A stretch of 64,000 bases of DNA from Pengzhenrongella sicca (lineage in GTDB: Bacteria; Actinomycetota; Actinomycetes; Actinomycetales; Cellulomonadaceae): assembly GCF_017569225.1 (NCBI RefSeq), contig NZ_CP071868.1, forward strand, positions 1,178,001-1,242,000, read 5' to 3'. Numbering within the stretch: position 1 is the first letter of the stretch; the number at the start of each line of letters is the position of its first letter. The translations under genes were made by a program, and so were the position numbers. Shown here piece after piece: positions 33,994 through 41,699 of this stretch. The notes beneath the pieces are model-generated. The model was not told the origin of the DNA. It worked only from the letters and a program-made list of their open reading frames with translations, and ran no database searches.

Positions 33994-34101
33994 GTCTGTC
34001 CCCGCCGATGCCCCGCACCTGGGCTGGGCGCTTGCCCCTTAAGAACATCAAAGAGAGCGACCGGTATCGGTGCAGGTCAGGGCCTCGCGAGAACGCGATT
34101 G

Positions 34102-34172
34102 TTGACCGTAACGATCAAGTCGTTTGACCGTTACGGTCAACTTTTGGCTGTTTCCTTGACCCTTAAGGTCAA
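34102..34172. promoter_or_regulatory. Array of three 17-bp palindromes (operator or iteron-like)
   Basis: TTGACCGTAACGATCAA (34102-34118), TTGACCGTTACGGTCAA (34124-34140) and TTGACCCTTAAGGTCAA (34156-34172) share the form TTGACC-N5-GGTCAA, with one mismatch in the first. Starts are 22 and 32 bp apart, close to whole helical turns, so bound proteins would lie on one face. The last copy includes the stop codon of the winged-helix gene. Confidence 0.82.
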
Positions 34173-34564
34173 TCGGAAACGGCTTGCTTCCGGCTCGTGG
34201 CTCGTGTCCTGTCGTGGACCTTGCAGGCGGCGAGCCCGATGCCGCCCGAGATGGCGTGACCAGGCACCACGAGGCAGGACGACTGCGAGGCCGCGCCGAG
34301 CAACCCGCGCTCGATGCAGACCTTGATCGCACGGGAGACTGTCGCAGGAGCGGGTTCGCTGATCTCCCCTGTGCTGCGGTCTGCCGTGAGCAGCATCGCG
34401 CGGAGCTGTCCAGGCCCGAACGTTGCGTGTCCGCGTCCGTTGTGGAATCCGTTGGCGGCGGCCATGACCTGAAACCACATCGGGAACATGGGGTTCCCGA
34501 TCCGCTCCTGCCAGGCGTCCTGGTAGTGCTGGGACCACGGTCGGACTCCCCGAGGTCCACTCAC
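34169..34564 (-). CDS. Winged-helix-type DNA-binding protein of the element
   Basis: A 131-residue protein. The central part (GHATFGPGQLRAMLL, then PAPATVSRAIKVCIERGLL) has the spacing of a helix-turn-helix and wing, and the N-terminus is rich in aromatic residues (HYQDAW, MFPMWFQVM). Similar small proteins occur in actinobacterial integrative elements, where they are candidate replication initiators or regulators. The GTG start at 34564 overlaps the preceding stop by four bases. Its 3' end runs into the palindrome array, a natural target for it. Role is inferred. Confidence 0.65.
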   Translation of the reverse strand: MSGPRGVRPWSQHYQDAWQERIGNPMFPMWFQVMAAANGFHNGRGHATFGPGQLRAMLLTADRSTGEISEPAPATVSRAIKVCIERGLLGAASQSSCLVVPGHAISGGIGLAACKVHDRTRATSRKQAVSD

Positions 34565-35001
34565 GTCGTCACGATGCCCGCGAAGCTCGCCGCGAGGTCA
34601 TCGTCCGACAGTTCGGCCGCGCTCCCCGAGGGCACAACGTCAGCGCGGACATCGAGCGTGAGGCCTTGGCCGGTCAAGCCGAGCGCATCGAGCACGGCGG
34701 GCGCGAGCACGCCGATCCTGCCCGTCCGCGACGAGCCCGGCTCAATGCGTCCCTCGCCCTCCAAGTCAGCGATGGCATCCGCGACGAGCTGCGGCGAGAG
34801 CCCCGTAGCGCGCTCGATGTCGCCCACGCGAAAGCTCGCGGGTGGCGTCGAAGCCAGTGCGTAGAGCAGGACCGCTGTCGTCGCGAGCTGGTCGCTGCGC
34901 GCTCGCTCGGATTTGGTCATCGAGGCTGCCAGGCGCAGGGCCTTGCGGTGAAGACCCGCCCACGCGCTCAAGGTGGGAGTGGTACGGTAGTCCGTGGTCA
35001 T
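34561..35001 (-). CDS. HTH-type protein of the element
   Basis: A 146-residue protein from ATG 35001, with GGAGCG upstream at 8-nt spacing. A helical N-terminal half (SAWAGLHRKALRLAASM) leads into a MarR/GntR-like winged-helix segment (FRVGDIERATGLSPQLVADA, then LEGEGRIEPG). The C-terminal quarter is acidic. The next gene overlaps by GTGA. It is a likely regulator or replication accessory. The upstream 46 in-frame residues are judged non-coding. Confidence 0.65.
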   Translation of the reverse strand: MTTDYRTTPTLSAWAGLHRKALRLAASMTKSERARSDQLATTAVLLYALASTPPASFRVGDIERATGLSPQLVADAIADLEGEGRIEPGSSRTGRIGVLAPAVLDALGLTGQGLTLDVRADVVPSGSAAELSDDDLAASFAGIVTT

Positions 35002-35120
35002 CGGTGTGCGCTCCAAGGGGTCAAGAAGGGGCCCACAAGGGCAATGGCGCGCCTTGGGGGTCGTTCTGGAGTGACTGGGCGGGGTCGCCTGTCGCGAACC
35101 TCTACGGGCCTGTTGCGGGC

Positions 35121-35573
35121 TCAGCCGGGCGCGAGCCAACCCCCGCGAGCGGGAACGCGCAGGCCGTTGCCGAGCAGAACAACACGCCGCTCGCGGCAGA
35201 GCGTGAGGTCGTCAGCGAGACGAGCGGCCACCGTGGCCCGCTGCCCCAGACTCAGCCCGTCAATAGCCGCGAGCGCCGCAACCTCGGCGTCGGCGTAGAC
35301 CGCGAGCGCGGTGCCACGCGGTGAGGTTGGGGCGAGCACTAGCCCGGCCTCGACTGGTCCCACTTGCACACCCAGACGAGCGGCAGGCTCGCGCAGATGG
35401 TCGAGAGCACCGACCCCGGCGAGGTAGCGAAGCTCGCGCGCTGCGATGTAGGCAACGGCGCGGCCACGTCTCGCGGCGTCGGCAAGGTCACGCCCGAACG
35501 GAGCGCGGCCACGCCTGAGGGCAGAGGTTGGGCTCGCGGCGGCTCGGATTGCGAGCAGCTCGACGGCGCTCAC
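35121..35573 (-). CDS. Element protein, unknown
   Basis: A 150-residue Ala/Arg/Leu-rich protein from GTG 35573, overlapping the excisionase-like gene stop by four bases. No motif is recognised; AALAAIDGLSLGQRATVAAR could be a helix-turn-helix, but weakly. The tight coupling with the excisionase gene is the main evidence that it is real. Composition is close to that of host shadows, so confidence is modest. Confidence 0.5.
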   Translation of the reverse strand: MSAVELLAIRAAASPTSALRRGRAPFGRDLADAARRGRAVAYIAARELRYLAGVGALDHLREPAARLGVQVGPVEAGLVLAPTSPRGTALAVYADAEVAALAAIDGLSLGQRATVAARLADDLTLCRERRVVLLGNGLRVPARGGWLAPG

Positions 35574-35836
35574 GCTGTGGTCATCACGAGCGAGGCCAGC
35601 TCGAAGGCTTCTATCTCCTCAATTCTGTATCGGACGCGGGATGCGAGCTTGACGAAAGCGATGCCGCGTCCGGCCGATCGGTCGTTTGCGAGGGAACCGG
35701 GAGACACCTGCCAGCGCGCGGCGAGGTCTTCGGTGGTGAGAAGGGCAAGTGGATTAGGCACTGGGGGAACTCCAAGCGGAGGTGCTGCGGCTGCGCCTGT
35801 CGGCACCTCCGGTGCGCCCGTGGACCGGGCGCTCAT
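35570..35836 (-). CDS. Excisionase-like HTH protein (Xis/MerR-type)
   Basis: An 88-residue protein. After a Pro/Ala-rich N-terminal third, the segment LLTTEDLAARWQVSPGSLAN, then RVRYRIEEIEAFE, matches the HTH_17/excisionase family winged helix. ATG 35836 is chosen; a longer start at 35914 adds a non-conserved region. It is the first gene of a minus-strand block and divergent from the integrase, the usual int/xis arrangement. It probably directs excision and may also act as a repressor. Confidence 0.78.
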   Translation of the reverse strand: MSARSTGAPEVPTGAAAAPPLGVPPVPNPLALLTTEDLAARWQVSPGSLANDRSAGRGIAFVKLASRVRYRIEEIEAFELASLVMTTA

Positions 35837-36256
35837 GGTTCCCTCGTGTCCTTCTGCTAGGCGGCTCGCATCCGAGCCACAGGCACTCCGAACGGGTGCG
35901 CCTGGCGTCAACATTAGGCCCTACACCCGGCGGGTCGACGACACGAACCATCGCTCGCTTCTAGTTCATATGGATGCAAGATGTATGCCCAGGTCAGAGA
36001 TACATTCACCTCTGAAAATGTCATGCTCAACCGCAAAATTCTTCATCCGAAAGAGTGAACGCCAAGCCTGGCTTATCATCCGCGAACCTTGCCGGGAGCG
36101 CTATCAGCGCATGGGAGATGCGCGCACGCGGCCGTCGAGCTGACCAATGGAAAAATCGGGGCCGCGCCCACGACTGAAGCCCTAGAACCTGACTATCTGT
36201 ACCCCGGAAACGTGCTAGGTTCCTCCTAGGTTGTTCAACGAAGGGGGCACGGACCG
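35837..36256. promoter_or_regulatory. Divergent int/xis control region
   Basis: A 420-bp gap, the most A+T-rich part of the window (about 35950-36060). It holds a small palindrome CTAGG-TTCCT-CCTAG at 36215-36229, 28 bp before the integrase start. A 58-residue plus-strand frame ending at 36143 is present but has no ribosome-binding site and no recognisable product. Promoters for int and xis are expected here; I cannot assign exact -35/-10 pairs. Confidence 0.55.
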
Positions 36257-37483
36257 ATGGCAAGACCTCGCACAGCACTTGGTACGGCAGGCGCAATGAC
36301 GACGGTCGGACAGGTGCGGGTCGATGGGCGATGGATCGAGCCGCCAGAGGGCACCAAGCCGACGCGCTGGCGCGCCCGCACCAAGTTCCGTGACCTTGAC
36401 GGCAAGCTCCGCGATGTCGAGCGGTTCGACAAGACGAAGGCCAAAGCCGAGGCCGAACTTAAGTCGGCACTCGCCGTCCGCGTCACGCCTCGCGCGTCCA
36501 ACGTGCTCCGCGCAGATATGTCTGTGCGGGATGCGGGCGGGATTTGGCTGAGGAGCACCGCGCGGCCCGAGGCGAAGCTTGCCCCCCGAACCGTGATGCT
36601 TTACCGGGAGACGTGGGCGAGGTACGTAGAGCACGGCGCAATCGCAGACCTGACGCTGCGCGAGGCAAACAAGGTGTCCATCCTTCGCGGCTTCCTTGAG
36701 GGCATCGCAGACGAGCACGGTTCCGGCTCGGCCAAGAGCACTCGCTCCGTCGTCTCGCTTGTGCTGAGCATGGCTGTGCAGGACGGTGTATTTGACGCGA
36801 ACGCGATGCGCGAGATCAAGACGCCGAAGGCGAACGCGCCGATAGCCCGTGACGGTGTGCGTTCTGCCGCTCGCGCCAAGCGTCTCGCAGAGCAAGGTTT
36901 CAACGCTGAGGACATTCGACGTGACACGACGCGGGCGCTCACTCGCGACGAGCGAGACCAGTTCCTCGCGTTCGCTGCCACGGACAAGGCTGCCAAGCGT
37001 GCGGACGTTGCCGACCTGGCGCAGTTCATGGCTGGCACCGGCGTACGCATAGCCGAGGCGCTAGGGCAGGCATGGGCCGACATCGACCTTGAGGCGGGCA
37101 CCGTGCGTGTGCGGGGGACCAAGACGGACGCCTCGCGGCGCACGCTGGCCCTGCCGCCGTGGCTGGTCGATGTCCTCACGGCTCGCCGGGCGCTCGGCAT
37201 CGAGTCCTCGGGCCTGGTCTTCCCCTCTACTGCCGTCAAGCGGGCCGGGCTGCCGCGTGACGCGAGCGCGGCCAACCGCGCGCTTCGCTCCCTGTTCGAT
37301 CGCGCAGGTTTCCCCTGGGCCACCCCTCACAGCTTGCGGCGTACTGTGGCGAGCCTGATTGACGACGCGGGCCTGTCCATCGCGCTCGCGGCCAACCAGC
37401 TCGGGCACGCTGACCCGTCGATGACGGCCCGGATCTACCTGGGCCGCAAGAGCGATATGAGTCGCGCGGCAGCCGTCCTGTAG
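36257..37483 (+). CDS. int: Tyrosine site-specific recombinase (integrase)
   Basis: A 408-residue integrase. The catalytic domain has Arg264 in GTGVRIAEAL, then His358 and Arg361 in PHSLRRTVASL, His384 in QLGHADPSMTARIYLG and the nucleophile Tyr394. An N-terminal arm-binding-type region (RWRARTKFRDLDGKLRDVER) and a SAM-like core-binding domain precede it. It lies about 90 bp from the right attachment site and reads toward it. ATG 36257 has AAGGGGG upstream. It should cut within the tRNA-Arg sequence duplicated at both ends. All catalytic residues are present, so it is probably active. Confidence 0.95.
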   Translation: MARPRTALGTAGAMTTVGQVRVDGRWIEPPEGTKPTRWRARTKFRDLDGKLRDVERFDKTKAKAEAELKSALAVRVTPRASNVLRADMSVRDAGGIWLRSTARPEAKLAPRTVMLYRETWARYVEHGAIADLTLREANKVSILRGFLEGIADEHGSGSAKSTRSVVSLVLSMAVQDGVFDANAMREIKTPKANAPIARDGVRSAARAKRLAEQGFNAEDIRRDTTRALTRDERDQFLAFAATDKAAKRADVADLAQFMAGTGVRIAEALGQAWADIDLEAGTVRVRGTKTDASRRTLALPPWLVDVLTARRALGIESSGLVFPSTAVKRAGLPRDASAANRALRSLFDRAGFPWATPHSLRRTVASLIDDAGLSIALAANQLGHADPSMTARIYLGRKSDMSRAAAVL

Positions 37484-37509
37484 AGCCCTCCCCAGAGGCC
37501 AGGTCCCCC

Positions 37510-37531
37510 GTAAGTGGGGGGTAAGTGGGGA
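37510..37531 (+). repeat. Right-arm direct repeats (possible integrase or Xis arm sites)
   Basis: GTAAGTGGGGG at 37510-37520 and GTAAGTGGGGA at 37521-37531, directly adjacent (11-bp period). They are 44 bp from the right core repeat and match the left-arm pair at 30938-30970. Confidence 0.75.
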
Positions 37532-37574
37532 AAGAGGCCATCATGGCTCGGCCTGATCGTGCATACCACCAGGT

Positions 37575-37614
37575 CAGAGTGCCCCCGGCTGGACTCGAAC
37601 CAGCAACCTACGGA
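37575..37614. mobile_element. Right attachment site within intact tRNA-Arg
   Basis: Identical over 40 bp to 30782-30821. It supplies the 3' half of the functional tRNA gene, so integration restored the tRNA. Confidence 0.92.
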
Positions 37615-37652
37615 TTAGAAGGCCGTTGCTCTATCCATTGAGCTACGGGGGC
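37580..37652 (-). tRNA. tRNA-Arg (anticodon TCT)
   Basis: Read on the minus strand: acceptor GCCCCCG pairs with CGGGGGC, D arm GCTC/GAGC, anticodon loop CTTCTAA with anticodon TCT, T stem GCTGG/CCAGC with loop TTCGAGT, discriminator A. CCA is not encoded. It is the integration target of the adjacent element. Confidence 0.95.
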
Positions 37653-37717
37653 GCATCTCCCAGCCTAGACGGCGCGGGCGTTTGGCCTGATCACGTCGCC
37701 GGGGGAGGATAGGCGCC

Positions 37718-39382
37718 GTGAGCTACTCTCCGGAGCACGACGTCACGGACGTGGCCGCCCCCCCGGCACCCGTGGCGCCCTCGTTGTTGGACGCGGTCCG
37801 TGACCTGCGCCGCGACGTCGAGGCCACGTCGTTCCCGCTCGACATCGACGGCGTCGACGCCGCTCGGGCGTCGCGCACGCGGCTGCTCGACCAGCTCTCC
37901 GACCACCTGCTGCCGCGGCTCGCCGAGCTGTCGGCGCCGGCGATCGTCGTGCTGGCCGGGTCGACCGGCGCGGGCAAGTCGACGCTCGTCAACTCGCTCC
38001 TGGGCACCGAGGTGTCCGAGGCGGGCGTGCTCCGCCCGACCACGCGGCAGGCGGTCATCGCGCACCACCCCGACGACGGCGAGCTGCTCGCCGGCCATCC
38101 CGTGCTCGAGGACGTCAAGGTCGTCTCGCACGAGTCCGTCCCCCGCGGCGTCGCCCTCCTCGACGCGCCCGACCTCGACTCCGTGCTCGAGTCGAACCGG
38201 GCGACGGCGCACCGGCTGCTCGAGGCCGCCGACCTCTGGCTCTTCGTGACCACCGCCGCCCGGTACGGCGACGCGCTGCCGTGGCAGGTGCTCGCGGGGG
38301 CGATGGAGCGCGGCGCGTCGGTCGCGATGGTGCTCAACCGGGTTCCGGTCGAGTCGCTGCCCGCGGTGCGCGGAGACCTGCTGGTGCGGCTGCGCGAACG
38401 CGGCATGCAGGGCGTGCCCCTGTTCGTCGTGCCCGACGCCGGCCCGCAGCAGGGCCCGCTGAGCACCGCCTCGGTCGCGCCGATCAAGCGCTGGCTCACG
38501 ATGCTCGCCGGCCCTGACCGCGCCCGGGCCGTGATCGCCCGGACCCTGCGCGGCTCGCTCGGCGCGCTGCGGCCCTGGGTCGATACGCAGGCGGACGCCG
38601 TCCAGGACCAGGTCGACGCGGCCGACGCGCTGCGCGCAGCGATCGGCGCCGCCCTGAGCGGCCCGACCGATGCGGCGCGGGCGGCCGTGCACCGCGGCGT
38701 CGTGGCCGACGGCGCGGTGACCGCCCGCTGGACCGAGCTCGTGGCGGGGGCCGGCCGGTTCGCGCACGTCGTGCGCCCGTCCGGGCGCATCCGCGCGGCG
38801 CGGCGCCGCACGACGCGGCTGCGCGAGGCGTCGGTGGGGCCGCTCCTCGCGGACCTTCAGCAGGCCGCCGTCGCCAACCTCGAACGCGCCGGCGCCGCCG
38901 CCGAGCGCGAGCTGCGCGAGCGACTCTCCGCCCGCGGCGCGCCGGACGGCGCGGCCGGCTTCGTCGCATCCTGGCCGTCGGACGACCGCCGCTCGGCGCG
39001 AGCCACCCGTGCCGACTCGATCGCCACGGCGTGGATCGACGGCGCGCGGCTGGCGGTGCTCGCCGCGCTGGCCGAAGGTGACCCGCGGGCACTCAAGCGG
39101 TCCGCCCGCGCCGCGAAGGCCCTGGGCGACCGCGCCCTCGCGGCGCTCGTGCTCGCCGCCGCGGCCGGCCTCGCCCCCGCGGCGGAGCTGCTCACCGAGC
39201 TGCTCGGCGACGCGGGCGACGCGCTGCGCGATCAGCTGCGCGCCGAGCTCGAGGCTCACGCGGCCGCCCAGGTCGAGGCCGAGGGCGCCGCGCTCGCCGC
39301 GCTGCTCGACGTGCCCGACCTCGCCGCGGACGCGGCCTCGCGGCTGCGGCTGCGGTTCGCCGTCCTGCGGGGCCTGACGTGA
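37718..39382 (+). CDS. Dynamin-like GTPase A1 (first cassette)
   Basis: A 554-residue dynamin-superfamily GTPase. G1 is GSTGAGKS at residues 81-88, followed by VNSLLGTEVSEAGVLRPTTR (switch I). G3 is LLDAPDLDSV and G4 is VLNRVP. A hallmark DLWLFVTTAARYGDALPW lies between G3 and G4. The C-terminal half is helical and ends with a hydrophobic Ala/Leu paddle-like stretch. GTG 37718 is the start. It overlaps the next GTPase gene by GTGA, and the pair is repeated at 43.4-47.0 kb. Bacterial dynamins remodel membranes, for example Streptomyces DynA/DynB in cell division; a similar role is inferred. Confidence 0.85.
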   Translation: MSYSPEHDVTDVAAPPAPVAPSLLDAVRDLRRDVEATSFPLDIDGVDAARASRTRLLDQLSDHLLPRLAELSAPAIVVLAGSTGAGKSTLVNSLLGTEVSEAGVLRPTTRQAVIAHHPDDGELLAGHPVLEDVKVVSHESVPRGVALLDAPDLDSVLESNRATAHRLLEAADLWLFVTTAARYGDALPWQVLAGAMERGASVAMVLNRVPVESLPAVRGDLLVRLRERGMQGVPLFVVPDAGPQQGPLSTASVAPIKRWLTMLAGPDRARAVIARTLRGSLGALRPWVDTQADAVQDQVDAADALRAAIGAALSGPTDAARAAVHRGVVADGAVTARWTELVAGAGRFAHVVRPSGRIRAARRRTTRLREASVGPLLADLQQAAVANLERAGAAAERELRERLSARGAPDGAAGFVASWPSDDRRSARATRADSIATAWIDGARLAVLAALAEGDPRALKRSARAAKALGDRALAALVLAAAAGLAPAAELLTELLGDAGDALRDQLRAELEAHAAAQVEAEGAALAALLDVPDLAADAASRLRLRFAVLRGLT

Positions 39383-40923
39383 CCGCGACCCCGGCGGCGT
39401 CGGGCGCCGCGTCCGGCGAGACGACCGCGCTGACCGCGCGCGTCGACGACGTCGTGCGCGCGCTCGCGCTCGCGGACGGACGCCTCGACCCGGACGTCGC
39501 CGACCGCATCGCGGCGGCGATGGCCGGGGTGCGCGAGCGGCTCGCCCTCGGGGTCGACCACACGGTGGTCGCGCTGGTCGGCGGCACGGGCTCGGGCAAG
39601 TCGAGCCTGTTCAACGCCGTCAGCGGCCTCGACTTCGCCGACGTCGGGGTGCGCCGCCCGACGACGTCGGAGGTCACGGCGTGCGTGTGGGGGACGACCG
39701 CCTCGGCGCTGCTCGACTGGCTCGGCGTGGCGGCCGACCGGCGGATCGAGCGGGAGAGCGCGCTCGACGCCGACTCCGAGGCCGCGCTGCGCGGACTCGT
39801 GCTGCTCGACCTGCCCGACCACGACTCGATCGAGGACGCGCACCGCGAGGTGGTCGACCGGCTGCTGCCGATGGCCGACCTGCTCGTGTGGGTCGTCGAC
39901 CCGCAGAAGTACGCCGACGACGCGCTGCACTCCGGGTACCTGCGTCGCCTCGTCGGCCACGAGGACGCCATGGTCGTCGTGCTCAACCAGATCGACACCG
40001 TGCCGGTCGACCTGCGCGGCCGGCTCGAGGCCGACGTCGCGCGGCTCCTGCGCGAGGACGGCCTCGTCGGCGTCCCGGTGCGGACCGCGTCCGCGCGCAC
40101 CGGCGACGGCGTCCGCGACCTCCGCCACCTGCTCGCCGACGTCGCGGCCCGCCGCAGCACGGCGGCGGTGCGGGTCGGGGCCGAGATCGCCGACGCCGCC
40201 GCGCTCCTGGGCCACCAGGTCGCGCCCGGCGAGGCGACCCGTGCCGAGCTGCCGGCGTCGGCGGCGGTCGACGCGTTCGCGCGGGCCGCGGGCCTGCCGG
40301 CGGTGGCCGCGGCGCTCGAGGCCGTCGTCCGGGGCGGCGGCCGCGCCGTCCCGTCGTTCGGCGCCGTGCAGCCCGACACCGTCGAGATCGCCCGCTCGAG
40401 CTGGCTCGGGGCGGCCGGGGCCGGCCTGCCCCCGCGCTGGCAGGCGGCGCTCGCGGAGCGGCTCGCGTCGGCCGACGACCTGCGCCGCGGCGTCGACGCG
40501 CGGCTCGCCGACGTCGGCATCGCTGCCCGGCGCTCGCGCGGGGCGCTCGTGCTCACCCTCGCCGCCGCGGTGGCCGCGGTCGGGGCCGTCGCCGCGGGCC
40601 TCGTGGCTGCCTGGCCGCTGCTGAGCGGGGGAGCGGGGTCGGTGACCGACGGCGTCGCGCTGCCGCTCACCCTCGCACTCGTCCTGCTCGCCCTCGTGCT
40701 CGGCGCGACCGCGCTGCTCGTGCGCCGACGGGACGCGCGCCGGCGGGCCGCGATCGTGCAGCGCGACGGCCGCGCGGGCCTCGACGAGATAGTCGAGCGG
40801 CTGCTGGTGGTGCCCACGCTCGACCTGCTCAGCGAGCACCGCGAGGTCCGCGAGCTCGCGGTCGCCGCGGGCCGCCGCGAGCCACCCCCGGCCGGTCTCG
40901 GCACGGGTTCGTCCCCAGCCTGA
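39379..40923 (+). CDS. Dynamin-like/YfjP-type GTPase B1 with C-terminal membrane anchor
   Basis: A 514-residue GTPase. G1 is GGTGSGKS (residues 68-75), then GVRRPTTSEVTACVWG (switch I), G3 LLDLPDHDSI, and G4 VVLNQID. A family segment DLLVWVVDPQKYADDAL precedes G4, and SARTGDGV gives G5. Two transmembrane helices lie near residues 395-455, with a basic loop and a soluble tail. It is annotated elsewhere as a YfjP-like or 50S ribosome-binding GTPase. It is translationally coupled to A1 and probably forms a hetero-oligomer with it at the membrane. Confidence 0.85.
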   Translation: MTATPAASGAASGETTALTARVDDVVRALALADGRLDPDVADRIAAAMAGVRERLALGVDHTVVALVGGTGSGKSSLFNAVSGLDFADVGVRRPTTSEVTACVWGTTASALLDWLGVAADRRIERESALDADSEAALRGLVLLDLPDHDSIEDAHREVVDRLLPMADLLVWVVDPQKYADDALHSGYLRRLVGHEDAMVVVLNQIDTVPVDLRGRLEADVARLLREDGLVGVPVRTASARTGDGVRDLRHLLADVAARRSTAAVRVGAEIADAAALLGHQVAPGEATRAELPASAAVDAFARAAGLPAVAAALEAVVRGGGRAVPSFGAVQPDTVEIARSSWLGAAGAGLPPRWQAALAERLASADDLRRGVDARLADVGIAARRSRGALVLTLAAAVAAVGAVAAGLVAAWPLLSGGAGSVTDGVALPLTLALVLLALVLGATALLVRRRDARRRAAIVQRDGRAGLDEIVERLLVVPTLDLLSEHREVRELAVAAGRREPPPAGLGTGSSPA

Positions 40924-41011
40924 CCGCACGCCCGCGCGCGCCCGGCGGGGCGGGGCGCACCCTCGCACGGACGGGCCGGCACCGGTCGGCCGCGGGCGAG
41001 GAGGAACGACG

Positions 41012-41617
41012 ATGAGCACGAGCGACCTGAACCTGACCCTCGTGGGCTGGGTGGCCACCGGGCCGAAGCTGTACAGCGGCCCGGGCACCACCCCGTTCAC
41101 CAGCTTTCGGATGGCCAGCACCCGCCGCCACTTCGACCGGGTGCGCGGCTCCTGGGTCGACGGGCGGACGGAGTGGTTCACCGTCAAGTGCTGGCGGCAG
41201 CAGGCGCGCAACGTCGCCGAGACGCTGCGCAAGTCGGACCCGGTCATCGTGACCGGGCGGCTCGCGACGCAGGAGTGGACCGGCCCCGACGGAACGGCCC
41301 GCACGACCCTGGTCCTCGACGCGCTGGCGATCGGCCCCGACCTGACGTTCGGCAGCGCGAAGTTCGCGCGCACGATGCACGTGGCCGACGCCGCCACGGA
41401 GGTGGCCGACCAGCCCGAGCCGCCCGCGAACGGCCAGGACGGCCAGGACGGTTCGGCCCACGGCGACGGCGTTGACGGCGACGACGGCAGCGACGACGGT
41501 GGCGTCGGATTCCCGGCGCTGGACGACCCGTGGGCCGGCGGCTCCGGCGACGGCGACCTGCCGGACCCGGCGGAGGACGAGCTCGGCTCGCTGAGCGCCG
41601 CGCGCTCGATCACCTAG
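41012..41617 (+). CDS. ssb: Single-stranded DNA-binding protein paralogue
   Basis: A 201-residue OB-fold SSB. The DNA-binding domain is seen in LNLTLVGWVATGPKLYSGPG, FTSFRMASTRRHFD, EWFTVKCWRQQARNVAETLRKSDPVIVTGRLATQEW. The C-terminal 80 residues are Asp/Gly-rich. The acidic tip DDDIPF that recruits partner proteins is absent; the protein ends in LSAARSIT. This suggests a second, SsbB-like paralogue rather than the replicative SSB. GAGGAGG gives a strong ribosome-binding site. It sits between the two dynamin cassettes, upstream of ettA. Confidence 0.88.
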   Translation: MSTSDLNLTLVGWVATGPKLYSGPGTTPFTSFRMASTRRHFDRVRGSWVDGRTEWFTVKCWRQQARNVAETLRKSDPVIVTGRLATQEWTGPDGTARTTLVLDALAIGPDLTFGSAKFARTMHVADAATEVADQPEPPANGQDGQDGSAHGDGVDGDDGSDDGGVGFPALDDPWAGGSGDGDLPDPAEDELGSLSAARSIT

Positions 41618-41699
41618 GCTGGGGCACCGACCCCTACCCGCCGCAGTGCCGGGCGGGCGGGCGGACCCCATCTTCGAGCACAGGGCGGACGATTAGCCA

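Larger units (their letters stand above)
30822..37574. mobile_element. Integrative element in tRNA-Arg(TCT), about 6.8 kb
   Basis: The DNA between the 40-bp direct repeats is visibly richer in A+T than both flanks and lacks host-type gene order. It carries a tyrosine integrase next to the intact tRNA, an excisionase-like protein, two other small DNA-binding-type proteins, an HNH-like protein and several orphans, mostly on the minus strand. No transfer, portal, capsid, terminase-large or classical replication gene is seen. It may be a phage satellite, a degenerate integrative plasmid or a mobilisable island. Confidence 0.9.

Noticed and set aside
35952-36143. Short plus-strand protein between xis and int
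   Set aside because: No ribosome-binding site and no conserved features; the region looks like the divergent int/xis promoter.
30822-37574. Integrative conjugative element or intact prophage
   Set aside because: No FtsK/Tra translocase, relaxase, terminase-large, portal or capsid gene can be seen.
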